Shown one piece after another: positions 14,111-25,823 of a stretch of 64,000 nucleotides of DNA; the first letter of the stretch is position 1, and each line of letters begins with the position of its first letter. Below the pieces are notes generated by a model. That model did not search any database. It worked only from the letters and a program-made list of their open reading frames with translations, and had not been told where the DNA came from. Both the position numbers and the translations under genes were made by a program. The DNA comes from Hypoxylon rubiginosum (lineage: Eukaryota > Ascomycota > Sordariomycetes > Xylariales > Hypoxylaceae): assembly GCA_902806565.1 (NCBI GenBank), contig CADCXA010000053.1, positions 1 through 64,000 on the forward strand. The letters run 5' to 3'.

Positions 14111-14621
14111 CGTATAACTTATTTAAAGTGGCTTATAGCTTGTTACATTCTCACGTTATTAACCGGAATGGTCCTGGCAATGCCGCTTCCTCGATCTTCA
14201 AGAATATCGTCAAGCCGGGTGGGGCAATAGGGGGCAAGACCAGATGTATTGATTGCGGCGACTTCGAGTGCTGCTGTATCCCCTTTGTCGTTATGTAATT
14301 GGAATAAGCCAGGGACTTGCAGTGGTGGTATGAAAAGTATGAAGCCACTGGGTTGCAAGGGCACTTGGCAGAGATGGCTGCATATACAGCTTCGGCCTGT
14401 TATTGTTATTCACTGGGTGGTATGGTCTTGAGACGTAGACAATCAGTATTTTAGAGGAGTCTAGGATCAATCCATCCCGTCCTTATTCTTGCGCTGGCTG
14501 TCCGTAGTCTAGGGGTATCATAAATAGTCATTCCTCCCTCTTCATCCATCCTAACGGTCCCGTACCGGCCGTTGTTCCCAATTCCGGAATCCTGAGAGCA
14601 GCGATACCGTACATCCTTATT
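14111..14621. other. Heterochromatin-to-euchromatin transition, no gene recognised
   Basis: Base composition returns to normal within a few tens of bases around 14120. A minus-strand stretch at 14143-14364 is open for 73 codons but has no ATG and no similarity I recognise. Part of this interval will be the 3' UTR of MED7, which ends at 14622. Confidence 0.6.
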
Positions 14622-15432
14622 CTAGATGTCACCAATCACCGACGTCCACATCTCGTTCTCGTAGTCCCACGGCTTTGTCTTTCGGGGAGCCGTCAAATTG
14701 CTGACGAGTTCGTCCTCGACCTTTAAGCTACCTAGGCCTTCCATTATGCGCTCGGCCTTGTCCTTGGCGTCTCGGATCGCGTTCGTCTCGGCCCGCGTGC
14801 GGTCCAGCTGCGCCTGCATCATCGAGATGAGCGATTCACGGGCCTGGTGGGGTCGATACTCGTTAATCAAATGGTGAAAGTTAATCAACATGTCGCGGAT
14901 ATCGTTGACTTTGGTCTCGGCCTGCGACGTCCACGTTAGCGAATGCCAACGGTAGGGAACCAATGGTAGGGAGTCGTCGCCAAAGGGCACAGTAACATAC
15001 TGCTCCTGGATTGATAGCTAGCAGGCCCATGAGTTCCAAGAAGTTCAGCAGCAGCGACTTGGCCAGCCTTTTGAGAATGAGTGCACGGTCGAAATGCTTT
15101 CCGTCGCGGTCTCTATCCTCCGGATTCGGGAACAAGCGTCTGATCTGCATATCTTCGAGCCGTGGAAGCTCGTCCTCTAACTTGTACGTGTCGCCAAAGA
15201 CTTTCCACACCCCGTCGGCCGGTTCTAACGGTGGCTGCAGATTGCGCAGCTCGCGGGGCAAACCACTTAGGCGGACCTTAGAGGCATCTTCAGTTTTATC
15301 ACCAGCCACATCCCCATCCGTATGTCGTCTTCGTAATTCGTTAATATGGGCGAGATTATCCGGCGTGAAGCTGCGCCAGAAGGGGGGTGGCGAAGGCCAG
15401 GTGGACGACACCTGAGGCTGCTCTTCCTCCAT
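14622..15432 (-). CDS. MED7: Mediator complex subunit 7
   Basis: Subunit of the Mediator middle module, which bridges transcription factors and RNA polymerase II in the nucleus. Two exons, 15001-15432 and 14622-14921, give 243 residues. The 79-nt intron (14922-15000) has donor GTATGT, branch GCTAAC and acceptor CAG and keeps phase 0. Near the N-terminus is the Med7 signature [13 protein letters not shown] (about residues 15-27). [16 protein letters not shown] lies just before the splice junction, and [26 protein letters not shown] follows it as the conserved helical C-terminal half. The C-terminal part is a predicted coiled coil that would pair with Med21. It is the first intact gene beside the RIP block, about 500 bp from it. 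A hexanucleotide repeat lies directly upstream of the ATG. Confidence 0.93.
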
Positions 15433-16013
15433 GGCGTTACGTCGTCGCGTCGCAGTCGAAGTTGAAGTTGAAGTTGAAGTCGAAGTCGAAGTCGATTTTT
15501 ACTCCAAGACTAGGTATGTACCAGTTCGAGATAGTAGAGGTCTGCTGGCTGTGCTGGTTTATCATAGAAAGGATTCCAAGGTTGAAACAACTTTGTTTCT
15601 GGCTTCGAAGGTGAGTGAGTACCTATAGACTTACATAAGGTACATGTACGTAGGTGAAGGGTCCACATGTACTACACCCTGTACACCTCGCAGCCCCGCA
15701 CCCCTCTATTGCGGAGTACATAAGAATGTACATGGTAGGTACTATACCTAATACAAACAAACTAGTAGTAATAAGCTGCGCTTGTTACCTTATGTATATG
15801 TACATATGTAATTATTCGCCTAGACCGCCCTTCCGCCAAAAAAGAGAGCCAGCCATAAATCGTCACCATTACAGCTAGGTACGTGTAGCTTCTAAACAAT
15901 AACCCATTGGCAATCCCCTTGTAAATGGTATTCTCCAACTGATTATCTTACTTACAAGCTACAAGCCACAAGCCCGTACGGAGAGACAACTCGCATCGAA
16001 AGCAGACCTTGCG
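15433..16013. other. Divergent MED7 / ZNF830-type intergenic region
   Basis: Shared upstream region of two divergently transcribed genes. At 15455-15495 there is a (GAAGTY)7 hexanucleotide repeat, starting 23 bases from the MED7 start codon. From 15630 to 15900 there are several TACATGTA/GTAGGTA motifs of the dispersed palindrome family seen across the window. No gene is supported. Confidence 0.7.
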
Positions 16014-17183
16014 ATGGACGCCCGCGCTCTCCTCCGTGCCCACCGCGCCGAGAACCGCATTAAGCATCCCCATGCCGCGTACTCGGATGCGGGCAAGCTG
16101 TTATGCAAGCTATGCCACGAGTCCGTAAAATCAGAGGCACTATGGGAAGGCCACATACGTAGTTCGAATCATAGCAAGAGGTCACAGACCCTACAAGGCG
16201 GCTTCTCCTCCCAACCTCAGCCAGCTTCCACAGCAGATGGAACCAAGAGCACCAGCACAAGCGCCGCCAAGCGCAAACATGATGATGCAGACGACGTTTT
16301 ATCCGATGCAGAAGATGACGGCGGGGAGGCGATACGAAAAAAGCGAAGCAAGACCGATGTCGTTTCAACGAGTCACGGCGGCGAGAAGAGGCAGACGCCT
16401 CCAGCACTAGGCAGGCGGACCTCTAGCACACCCGTCCAAGGAGTCGAGATCGCTATACCGTCACGACCCGCTACTCCTGCCGCTGGCTCTACTTCGACCA
16501 CCTCGACGCCCAAGGCGGCTCCCGTTGGCCGCTCGCCGCTAATCGGTTCTGATGCTGCCAGTATGCCGTCCGCGTCTGCATCCGCATCCGCATCCGCACC
16601 CGTATCCATATCCGCACCCACCGCGCAAGCGAGCCTCCCGATATCAACCCAATCTCTTGCTATACCAACGAGCTCCAGCAGCACACCCAACAACCAATCC
16701 GCATTGGGCGGTGTAGATGAAGCAGAGTGGGCAGCTTTCGAAGCCGAGATGGCAACCACCGACAAAACTACTGCAACCCAAGCCGGCCAATACTCGGCCG
16801 ACGCCACCATCTCAGCGCCAGCCATGACCATCGAGCAAATAGCCGCCAGGTCGCAGGAGGAGGAGAATGACCGGCGGAAATATCTACTCGACACAGAGAT
16901 CGCCGACGAGCGCGAAGACGCAACCCGTGCCCTCGAGGCCGAATTCGAGGAGATGGAGGAGTTGGAAGGCCGCGTGCGCCGCCTGAAAGAGCGTCGCGAA
17001 GAGCTGCGTAAAGGCAGCTTAGTAAACCTCCGAGCCGTCGCCACTACCAAGATAAAGGGCTTACCCGAAGCGGTAAATGGAAAAGAGAATAGTCACGGTG
17101 TCGGTGAAGAGGAGGAGGAGGAGGAGGAGGAGGAGGAGGATGACGACGATGGTGATGATTGGGATGCTTTTCGATTTCGGTGA
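16014..17183 (+). CDS. Zinc-finger splicing-associated protein, ZNF830/CCDC16 family
   Basis: Single-exon gene of 389 residues. Residues 1-60 carry the conserved N-terminal block MDARALLRAHRAE.RIKHPHAAY followed by a C2H2-type zinc finger (CKLCHESVKSEALWEGHIRSSNH). Family members are spliceosome-associated nuclear proteins; human ZNF830 sits with the XAB2 complex. The middle (about 80-230) is low-complexity Ser/Ala/Thr/Pro and includes a basic KRKH/RKKR nuclear-localisation-like segment. Residues about 265-345 form a charged coiled coil (MTIEQIAARSQEEEN.RR...). The protein ends in a run of Glu and Asp and then WDAFRFR, a typical C-terminus for this family. The 225-codon antisense reading frame at 16373-17050 is judged a shadow. 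Confidence 0.88.
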   Translation: MDARALLRAHRAENRIKHPHAAYSDAGKLLCKLCHESVKSEALWEGHIRSSNHSKRSQTLQGGFSSQPQPASTADGTKSTSTSAAKRKHDDADDVLSDAEDDGGEAIRKKRSKTDVVSTSHGGEKRQTPPALGRRTSSTPVQGVEIAIPSRPATPAAGSTSTTSTPKAAPVGRSPLIGSDAASMPSASASASASAPVSISAPTAQASLPISTQSLAIPTSSSSTPNNQSALGGVDEAEWAAFEAEMATTDKTTATQAGQYSADATISAPAMTIEQIAARSQEEENDRRKYLLDTEIADEREDATRALEAEFEEMEELEGRVRRLKERREELRKGSLVNLRAVATTKIKGLPEAVNGKENSHGVGEEEEEEEEEEEDDDDGDDWDAFRFR

Positions 17184-17732
17184 TAATTATTTCAACTCAT
17201 AGGAGAGTTCCGTTAGAGGAGGTAGCGATATAAGAGAATCAGTACTGTTGGGCTGGGACGGGCTTCATCAGACACGGTTCCTTCCCCCTTTTAAAAGGGG
17301 GGGGGTCGAAGAGTTGAGCACTGCTTTGCATAAGACTGCGAGGTTCTTCTATAGCCTGCTAAAAGGGGTTAAGGGGTTAAGGGGCTGGGCCAAAGTATAC
17401 ATTTACAAGATGGTATACCTACATGTATTTAGTTGCTTATTATGTCCTTGTGTTGTACGATAGGGACAAGGCGCGGTAAGCCGCAAAAGTTGGCTGAGAA
17501 CCAAGATATCTCAAATCCACTGTCCTTAGAACGTAACGTAGTTTCAACTCCATATCCTACCAGGCAAGCTTGCGCATATGACAATCTTACCTTCAATATT
17601 CCATTCCTCATAATATTCATCCGCGCGAAACGCACACGGGCTCATCTCGATGGGTGATCACTTATCCTGTCGCTGAGATGCGATACTAAGACAGCGAGGA
17701 TCCGCCCTCGTTGGACTGTAGAACATGTAATT
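17184..17732. other. Convergent intergenic region, no gene seen
   Basis: Lies between the 3' ends of the zinc-finger gene and the F-box gene. Contains a G-run near 17298-17306 and a short AAGGGGTTAAGGGGTTAAGG repeat near 17364-17384. Nothing codes convincingly. Confidence 0.6.
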
Positions 17733-19112
17733 TCAGCTTACGGGCGGCGATCCCAAACTGTCTCTTCCCACGCGTTCCCAGAACCTCCTCAGCCGCCACA
17801 CTCTTCCAACGCCGACGCGCTCCTCCCACTTTCTAATGCCCTCGCTCCTCTCCCTGACCTCACCGCGCCACACGGCGCCAACCCATCGCCGGAGGCCGTC
17901 TTTGAGCCTCTCCTTCTCAACGGCACGCTTCTTCGCGACTAGCCCGGGCGCCACACTGCCCTCAACGACCTCGGGCGGCAGCACTCCCCGCTGCACAAGA
18001 GATTCAGCAGAAGGCCGCAGCGGGAGTCTCCGCGACAACCGGATCGCGACGAGGTTGCGCGCAAGCCGCCGCGAGATCTGCGTTGTGTGGGTCAGGAAGA
18101 TGTGCCGCGCGATCAGCTCCGCGAGCGTTGGCCGCGAGGGTGAGGTCAAGAGAGGTGGGAGGCACAGGCGGGCGTGCCGAAGGCGAAGGGCGTGCACAAT
18201 GGGGTGTAAGGACAGCGTCCGAAAGTGATGGTTGATCTATGGTTACGGTTATTAGCGCGATCAACGAGACGTCGCATCCTTTGAGCGGTTTTGATGTTGC
18301 GGGGAATAAAAAGGGCATTCAGAGGAGACGGGTTATATTAGACCGACGTCAAGGCGAGGCTCATATTCAATAAGAGGATTCTCATGAGAGGTGGGAATGC
18401 ATATGATGACGATAATGACTCATGGCTATGTTACATGTGAGGGTGAGATGTCGGAGTCCCCGCGCAGCCTGAATAAAGCCTCGAATGATGAGAAGAAGTA
18501 ATGGCGTACAATCTAGGCTCAGCGTTCCCGATACGAATAGGTATGAGCCAGAGAATACGTACGTACCCTTGAAGTGGCCAGCAGATCGCTCACGTCCAAG
18601 AAGGTGAGTATATGCGTAAGGACCTCATTCGGCAGGCCGTCTAAACTGAGCGAGTCCCACCCCCAGCGTAACAGGGCCGACCGTCTCTTCGTAATAGCAT
18701 CTGCTGTTCTTTCCCTATATGGTGTTTGGGTACAAGTAGATGACGCACTCGGCGTGGATGGAGACAGTCCCAACGAGGCTGTCACGCCGGGCCACGAGCT
18801 TGAAAGATGCACAGATTGGCCCGCCGCTGGCTGCACATCCTCATGGGAGAGTCCAGCGTCAAGTTCCAGGTGCTCGGGGTCTGGAAAGTCCGTAGTCACA
18901 GCAGTCGGTTGGGCATCAACCGTGGTGGCCGTTCTCAAGGCCGGCTCCCATGGGGTAGTATCGCCACTCTCGGCAGCCGGCGACGAAGTAGGTAAAGAAT
19001 ACGTATGCGGCACAAGCGTAGTGCGACGCGACGTGACCAAGGCCAAATCGCGGGTCTTGGTGACGAGCTGCCGCGGCGAGCCCGCATCTTCCGTGGCCGT
19101 ATGCGTTGACAT
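17733..19112 (-). CDS. F-box protein with an RPEL-like C-terminal motif
   Basis: Two exons, 18567-19112 and 17733-18236, give 349 residues. The first ATG in frame is at 19112; the frame is open further upstream but without ATG. Residues 1-145 are Ser/Thr/Pro-rich. The F-box is GLPNEVLTHILTFLDVSDLLATSR, ending exactly at the splice donor (GTACGT). The second exon continues in phase with NHHFRTLSLHPIVHALRLRHA, which is how this fungal F-box family reads. A later segment, RPSAESLVQRGVLPPEV, resembles an RPEL actin-binding repeat. The intron is 330 nt, long for this window, and could hide another small exon. Inferred role: substrate receptor of an SCF ubiquitin ligase; substrate unknown. Confidence 0.75.
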
Positions 19113-20123
19113 ATTTAGGGGCTTAACCGCGATAAGATGCGCGGGGCTGCTGCCAATGTACCTAGCAACGGCGACGATGCCGTAGGTAGGGGGGGAGGGA
19201 AGGGAAGGGAAGGGAAGTGAAGGGAAGGGGGGTGGATGGCTATCCTTCTCGGCCAGGTGTTCCCGATGCCGCGCAGGATAGGATGAGAAGCGCAATACCG
19301 CGCAAGGTCAATGTAGATTGTGCTCGGTGAGGCGTGAATACGGGTTGCAGGTTGACAGCAAGGTGTGATGGTGAGCGCCAGAGGCTGCGCCCATATGCCA
19401 GTTCGACGAGATCCGCGTTCCCCGAGTGGCCAACGACGCCAGACGGCCAGGATGAGCAGAAGTGTGTGGTAGCCGGGCGATTCACACCGGAGGGATGCGC
19501 TTCTTGTTGAATGTCTTAGGTAGGCATGTCTATATCAATACCGGTTCTGAATGGTCCCTTGTCGTTTGTAATCTGAGGCGAGCGGCGGCTGGGAATATGC
19601 TGTACACGAAATTCCCGATAGGGAAGACAACGCGCAAAGGAGGGAGGGGATAGATTGGCGTACCGAGAAGCAGCTGCTATGGTAATAAGATGAGGAAGTT
19701 AATAATACACCAAACGAGGTTAGTATCTCTATCTGCACTCTTACCGGGTCGAACTTCAATGTTGTCAAGGACGGATCTGTAGTTGTAGTCGGCAGTCAGG
19801 TGAGAAGTAAGAGGTAAGAGGTAAGAGGTTAAGATGTGAGGCGTCGAGGCGTCGAGGCGTCGAGGTTGATGGACTCGACCAAGACTAACGGTAACGGGTA
19901 TCTTCTAACGGATGATGCATCCGCGAAATGGTTTTTGCTTCCGGTACGAATCGTGTTTCGTCAGAGCTATCGACATCGACAACATGGAATATATCATACG
20001 CAATCAAGTACGTACCTACATACATACATGTAGGATGTATGTATACACATACGACACATATTACTACTAGGTAGGTATGCAGGTGTAGTTCCTTAGTTGT
20101 GTTATGTTCAACCCGCGCAACTA

Positions 20124-20168
20124 TAGGTCGTAGGTCATAGGTCATAGGTCATAGGTCATAGGTCATAA
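20124..20168. repeat. AGGTCAT minisatellite
   Basis: About six head-to-tail copies of a 7-bp unit, the first with one variant base (AGGTCGT). Confidence 0.9.
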
Positions 20169-21270
20169 TACCAAGATATTTCCCCCATGTTTTAATGTTT
20201 ACCTAAGCTAAGCGCACGGTCTTATGCGGAGTAGTTTACGGTGTCTGGTCCAGTGTCTTTAATGACCGGGCAGCCCGGGTTGCCAAGTTCGGAATTGCTC
20301 ACAGTATCGCTTACTTTCTGATTACTGTCCACTGTCCTCCCTAATATCTCTTAAGCCAATCAACACGTATATGAAACTTCCCCGCGGTACATTAATAGCG
20401 TCCTTCTCCCTGATAGATTCGAAACCAACGAGAGCACCTTTTTATGGAGGGAGGGAGGGAGAGAGAGAAAAGAAGAAGAAGAAAAAGAAAAAAGAGACAA
20501 GGATAGGAGTGGCTCGAGTAATAGTCCGAGAGAAAGCCGGAGAGGACGTTAAATTGTATTAATATTCCACTTCGTATGAACTTACAGTAACACTTTAGGT
20601 GGGACAGGCCCTCCTCTTCGTTGCAATGCTAGATCAAGATCGCATGCTGCGTGGAATACCGCGCAAGAGCGGGACCCGATGGCCTAACATATATTTTTTT
20701 CTAATCCGCTTATGTAGGTACACGGCGCAAGTGTACTGTCTAGGGAGGGAACTCTGTTCATCCCGCTAGGTAATACTTCAAGGGCCGGCTGGAACATACC
20801 GAGGCGTTGTAGATGGCAGATCTATCGAAGTTCTCCAGAACTTTGAATGTTAGGTGGAACGCGGGATGTCGTGTATGTGTATGGATCACGCGTAAAGTAC
20901 CTAACGTAGGTGTGCGTCTTTACATATAAGAAGGGGTGGCTATATCCACGCCCGGGGCAGAAACGCTACCCCACAAGGACCGCTGTACTCTCTTACTCTC
21001 TATAGCTGGCTACTTCGTCGGAACGGGGCAAGGGGTCGGAGACTATCACGGTACCTAAACCTTTACCTACGTACATGTAGGTACCAGTGATGCGCTGTCC
21101 TACCCTGCCTTCTATCTCGGTACAGTAGCGGCGGCCTGGAATAGGAGAAACGCGGTCCGAGTTGCACAATAGAGTCTTAACAGCAGTACTATTATCCGTA
21201 CAGGAAACCTAGGTCGTGGGACTAAACCATACAAAGCCTCAACGGATACGCATTGGTCTTGCTCATCTGT

Positions 21271-21327
21271 GTCCGCGTCTGTGTCTGTGTCTGTGTCTGT
21301 GTCTGTGTCTGTGTCTGTGTCTGTGTC
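21271..21327. repeat. (GTGTCT)n hexanucleotide microsatellite
   Basis: About nine near-perfect copies. Because the unit is a multiple of three, all frames stay open through it, which explains the spurious Asp-Thr and Leu-Cys repeat translations here. Confidence 0.92.
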
Positions 21328-24300
21328 CACCTCCTAGGTACGTCGAACAAGAGAACTCGCGTATCGGTTCGCCCCCCCCCAAAAAAGCCAAAGTAGCAAC
21401 GACATCCTCAACAGGAGTGAAGCTTTGGTTCATCTTCTCCTCCACAGAATCATGCATACTTCCCTAGGTAGGTACCTAATATTCATTGACCCCCGGATCT
21501 GGAATTATATGTAACTAGGTATGTTTCCTATTACTTGTCACAATTTCCGGGAATACCGCTCCACGCGTTGCATGTACCTGACATATAAAGAACGTGGTGC
21601 TGTAAGTCAGAAGTTTTCTGGACGGGACATGACGTGTATGTCACCCCTCTCCCTTTCTCTCTCCCTCTCGCCACCACCGGGCGATGAACGGTGGAGCTCG
21701 GCGCGGCCTGGAGGACCGAATACGGTCTGATTTTCTGGCCTTCCAACGTGGTCGCCATCACCCCCGGCCCGCTTGGTCTCTCTGTTCGGTTAGTGTCAGT
21801 GCCCAATGACAGAGATTGGCAAAATTTGTACGACCGGTCAATTGGGCTCCGAAGGTCGACATGAGGTGTGGTCGACCTATCCAGTCCCAACTCTTTCTTC
21901 CTCCCTCCTCCCTAGCAGGGTGAGGCTATATTGGCAAGAGGCGTACGTTTCTCTGTCGATGGAGAGCCAGCCAAGGACTTGCTCGATTAGTTAGCTGTAA
22001 CCCTGCAATGCAGATGGATGGGAAAACTAGATCACCCTGCATCTATGCGATGCGAGCACATCCGCTGTGGAGTATCTGTGAACCTACTTTCCAGGCAGAG
22101 TCGGCAACGGAGCCGTTCCAATCACCCACCCCTGTTTGACCTTTAAAATCGATGGCGTTGAGGGGACAGCTCGCAGTCTTGTCCAACCAAGAACGACGAG
22201 AGAAGAGCATGAGCCATTAAGAGAGAGAGAGAGAGCCGACGAAGCCTCGTTCAATAGTTCAGAGAGACGGTGAGTGAAGAGAAGGCGTATGATTGTAGGA
22301 GCTCGCGCGCTCTATGATGTGTGGACGAGTACCTAGATGTGATACCGCGGCGTCAAAGGGAAAGTTGGCTGACGAATTAGACGGAAGACCAGGAGCAGGC
22401 GTCATACTATATGCCTGCTCCGATTCCGTATGGGCTGCGGAGGTGGAAGGAATCCTCGAAGAACTATTCTGTAGGCATCCCCCCGGATGGAGCAGAAGCA
22501 CATCCCGCTGCGGCGACTTTCCTGGTTCCGGCCCCCAACCAATGAGCTGGCATTGCAGGGTTACGAGAGGCTGTTAACAAAACAGGAACACATGGCTGAT
22601 CTCCCCTCTCTAGTCTAACGGTTTTGCGGTTGGGGGGGTTTTTTTTAAAGAAAAAAAAAGCATACGCCTGCATCTAAAGAGAGAGAAGGGGAAAAGGGGG
22701 GGGTGTTCTTGCTCCCCACGCCGCTGCCACCCCCCCCCCCCCCCCCCCTGGATGTTCCACTCCTATAGAGGTAGTAAGGTAGAGGGTGGGTAGCGATGGG
22801 TGTGAGACTGTCTCGGAGACCGCAGGGTATCATTGGATTAGAAGGTAAGTAGGCACCTCCGCTTACTTCGAACTAAGGGAATGCGCATGTCGTTTCTTGC
22901 ACATGATTTAGATATAGCGTGGCCGGAAATATGATAGTCTTGGGGGAGAGATTCGTTATCTGAAAGCCCCTGATTGGTCGAATAAAACCAAGTTCAACGT
23001 CAAATCTCCCCTCTTTCAAGCGCAATGATTTACATCGACGCTGCACATGTCAGGCAAGGACCGAGAGTTGTCCGATAGATACGTCGACCATTGTATCCAG
23101 GTCGACGTAAACGGGACGGGCCGTAAAGTACAAGGCCAAGCGGCTATGAGATCCCAGGCTCGATTTTTTATTATTTTTACTATTTCACCGAACAACTTGG
23201 CCGCATGACACGACCCTGTCGGCCAGGGGTTCGCGACTTGCACCAAGACAGCAGGAGGCGTAAACCATGACAACAACAGGAGTAAACAACACCTAGGCAC
23301 CGTACGCAGGTATGGGATTTTCGGTATTAGTGTTACCATCCCTTACGACCGGGGGAGCATATCCGTTCTAGTAGAACGGTGGTTTAAGCTTTAACAGTAG
23401 TTATATTATAGGTATAACGGTACAATATCTACATATAACTTTTCTACTAAAACTACTGGTCTATGTTCTATGAAACCTACTTACGTCTGGACGCGAGATG
23501 CGAGAATCGATGCGAGAATCGATGCTTTGGCCGTAACTTGTCAGCTAAGGTTATAGACAAAGCAAACATCTCACGTGCGTGGATGATGCTCTCTTTTCTT
23601 TTTAAACGAGCCGGACGTGCCGTCGTTCTGCCCTACGTAATTATTAGGTCGTACTCTTAGTTTGGTTTTCCCTCTTTCCAAACATGCGAGTCGAATGACA
23701 AACATATCCTTGGATTGGACCGAGTATTCGGGTTGGGAATGCTAGGTAGGTATATATAGCGATAGTCACGGGTGTATAGCGTTTTCAATGGTATAATTTG
23801 CTAAATACCAATTATAACGCAGTTTGATCTTCTCCTTTTGGAGATAACGTTAAGTCTATTTGAATGGTCCCCCCCTCGATGAATTATCACTGGAAACTCA
23901 CGTTACACTCGCCATCACACGAGTATTGTGGTAGATTTCTATAGCACCCTCCAATACGAGCTGTGCTTCAAGGTTATCGTATGGTAGCATGAACTGGTAC
24001 CTAGGACCAGAGGCAGTCTCGATCAGCCATCTCCCCATGAACTGATGATTCGGGGAGGGAAGGGGAAAAAACCGAGGGCTTCCCTCGATCCCTTAGGGGG
24101 TTCTGGGCACACATCTTGCATCTTGCACAAGCCGGGGGCGACATCGTGCAGGTGGGCCTAACCCGGCCAAAAATTTCGTTGCCACGTCGCTGGTCGAACT
24201 AAAAATTCCCTTGGATATCTCAAGTTTACATGACTCGCGTACAACCAAAATGGTAGACTGCTATATGTGTGCGGTTTGTATAGTTTCACTCGACTGGGGA

Positions 24301-25823
24301 GTTTGGTATCATCATGGGAAACATTTCCCCGTAGGCCTAAGGATCAGGCCTTACCCAGGCGGCCGCAGGAAGGTAGCCTAGCTGCTTGACCCAAAAGGGT
24401 ACTGCTATCGACAAACCCGTCATCGTAACCCAACCCCTGCTACAAAGGATGTGTTGTCCATTTCCCGGGAGATGCCTGAGGAGTTCCGCAGCTCCTAAGA
24501 CGGGTATTTCGGATACCAGCCAAACTCGAACGATACGTAATGGGTGTTGGCTGCAAGTGCTGCCCCGAGTGCGTCAGGACGATATCGTCTTTCCCGATGT
24601 GGCTTGATGATGAGCTGGACAGGTCGAAAACATTAGTTGATGGAAACCCAATCAAACAAAACCAGGCGAGAGGCGGCAACTAAAGCAAGTGGTGGCAAAA
24701 GCAATCAAGTATTCTAGTCGATGAACCATGCAATATGGGGATCGTCTAAGCCTAAACTGACAGACCAACATTGTCCGCTATTGATATCGAGATATATTCT
24801 CAGATCTCTGCAGCAGATGATTGGGCACCTGCCTGAGGTAATAACCCGAGACGTGGCAAGGGACGAAACATGATACCCTGTTCCAGTGATTGACAATACA
24901 TGCTCGTCCTAAAGGGCAAGTTGCCTCACAGGCCAGGGGGGGAAGGGTTTGGGTAGGAGACCTACCCGCGGCTAGCCAGATGGCTTGCATAGGCAGTCAG
25001 TGGGGATGGGCCACATCCTGGTTGCAGACGGGAAAGGATCAAACCCTGCGTGCAACGGGGTGAAGCAACGGGGTGTCAAATTCGAGGCTGATAGCTCGCG
25101 TATCAAGGTTAACGAAGAGCGGTACAGAGGCGTCATGTTCCACCCAATAGAGAAAGGAGAGAGATATAGAGAGGGGGGGCGACTACCCGTCGCTTTCGAA
25201 ACAAGTAGCTGGTAAACTACTCATCAGTCAAGGGTACTCGTAGGCTGTATCCAGGGTGGGGAAGTTGAGCCGGTGGAAATTGAAGCACTAGGTCAACGTG
25301 GCATCCATACAGCATCCTAGGAAACATGTTGGACGGACTGGCAGTAAAATGGACATGCAACCCCAATTAGTAGACAGGCTGAGTTGTCAACGACCAATCC
25401 TCGGTGGGTTCTTGTGATAACTTTGGGCACAGTATTGACGAATATGTAGTGGAAGGTTGCGGCCAAACGCAAGCCGAGAACGGGTATCGGGTGGAAACAA
25501 CCAGACGAGCTCCCAAGATGTGGACAAAAAGTATAAGTATTTCTATCTTCCCAATGCTGTTTCTTCTTGGTGGTGGAGCAGACCGAGCCGCGATAACACA
25601 GATACTCCCAAACTATATAGGAGAGAGAAGAAAATAAGGGGGAGACGTCGACCCCAGTTTACCGTGAACACACTCACAACAGCACCTCGGCTCAGATATA
25701 GAGGTATAGCTGCTCGAACGGCCCAAGCTCCCCTCCGGCAAAGCTAATTGGTGGACCGATAGGCCAAGTCCCTCTCAACCCCCCCAAAGCCCAGCCCAGA
25801 TCAACTCTATCACACGGACGACG

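Larger units (their letters stand above)
19113..25823. other. 6.7-kb gene-poor, minisatellite-rich interval
   Basis: No reading frame above about 100 codons has protein-like character and no spliced model could be built on either strand. The interval holds many simple repeats: GGGAA units 19190-19235, GAGGTAA and GTCGAGGC units 19803-19870, AGGTCAT units 20124-20168, a purine tract 20447-20496, (GTGTCT)n 21271-21327, GA repeat near 22220, and a poly-C run near 22731-22749. Base composition is ordinary, so it is not RIP-degraded like 1-14110. It may contain non-coding RNAs or long regulatory DNA. Confidence 0.6.

Noticed and set aside
14143..14364. Possible gene relic beside the AT-rich block
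   Set aside because: Open in two frames but without ATG or any recognised family; too little to call.
14490..14570. tRNA-like start (GTCCGTAGTCTAGGGGTATC)
   Set aside because: No matching T-arm, anticodon stem or acceptor complement downstream. No other convincing tRNA was found by eye.
16373..17050. 225-codon minus-strand open frame opposite the zinc-finger gene
   Set aside because: Ser/Arg/Ala-rich mirror of a Ser/Ala/Pro- and Glu-rich coding sequence; no motif and no intron signals. The plus-strand protein has clear family features.
21271..21327. Asp-Thr repeat protein
   Set aside because: Frames are open only because the repeat unit is six bases long.
22314..22577. 87-codon plus-strand frame
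   Set aside because: No homologue recognised, no splice context, and an overlapping antisense frame of equal quality.
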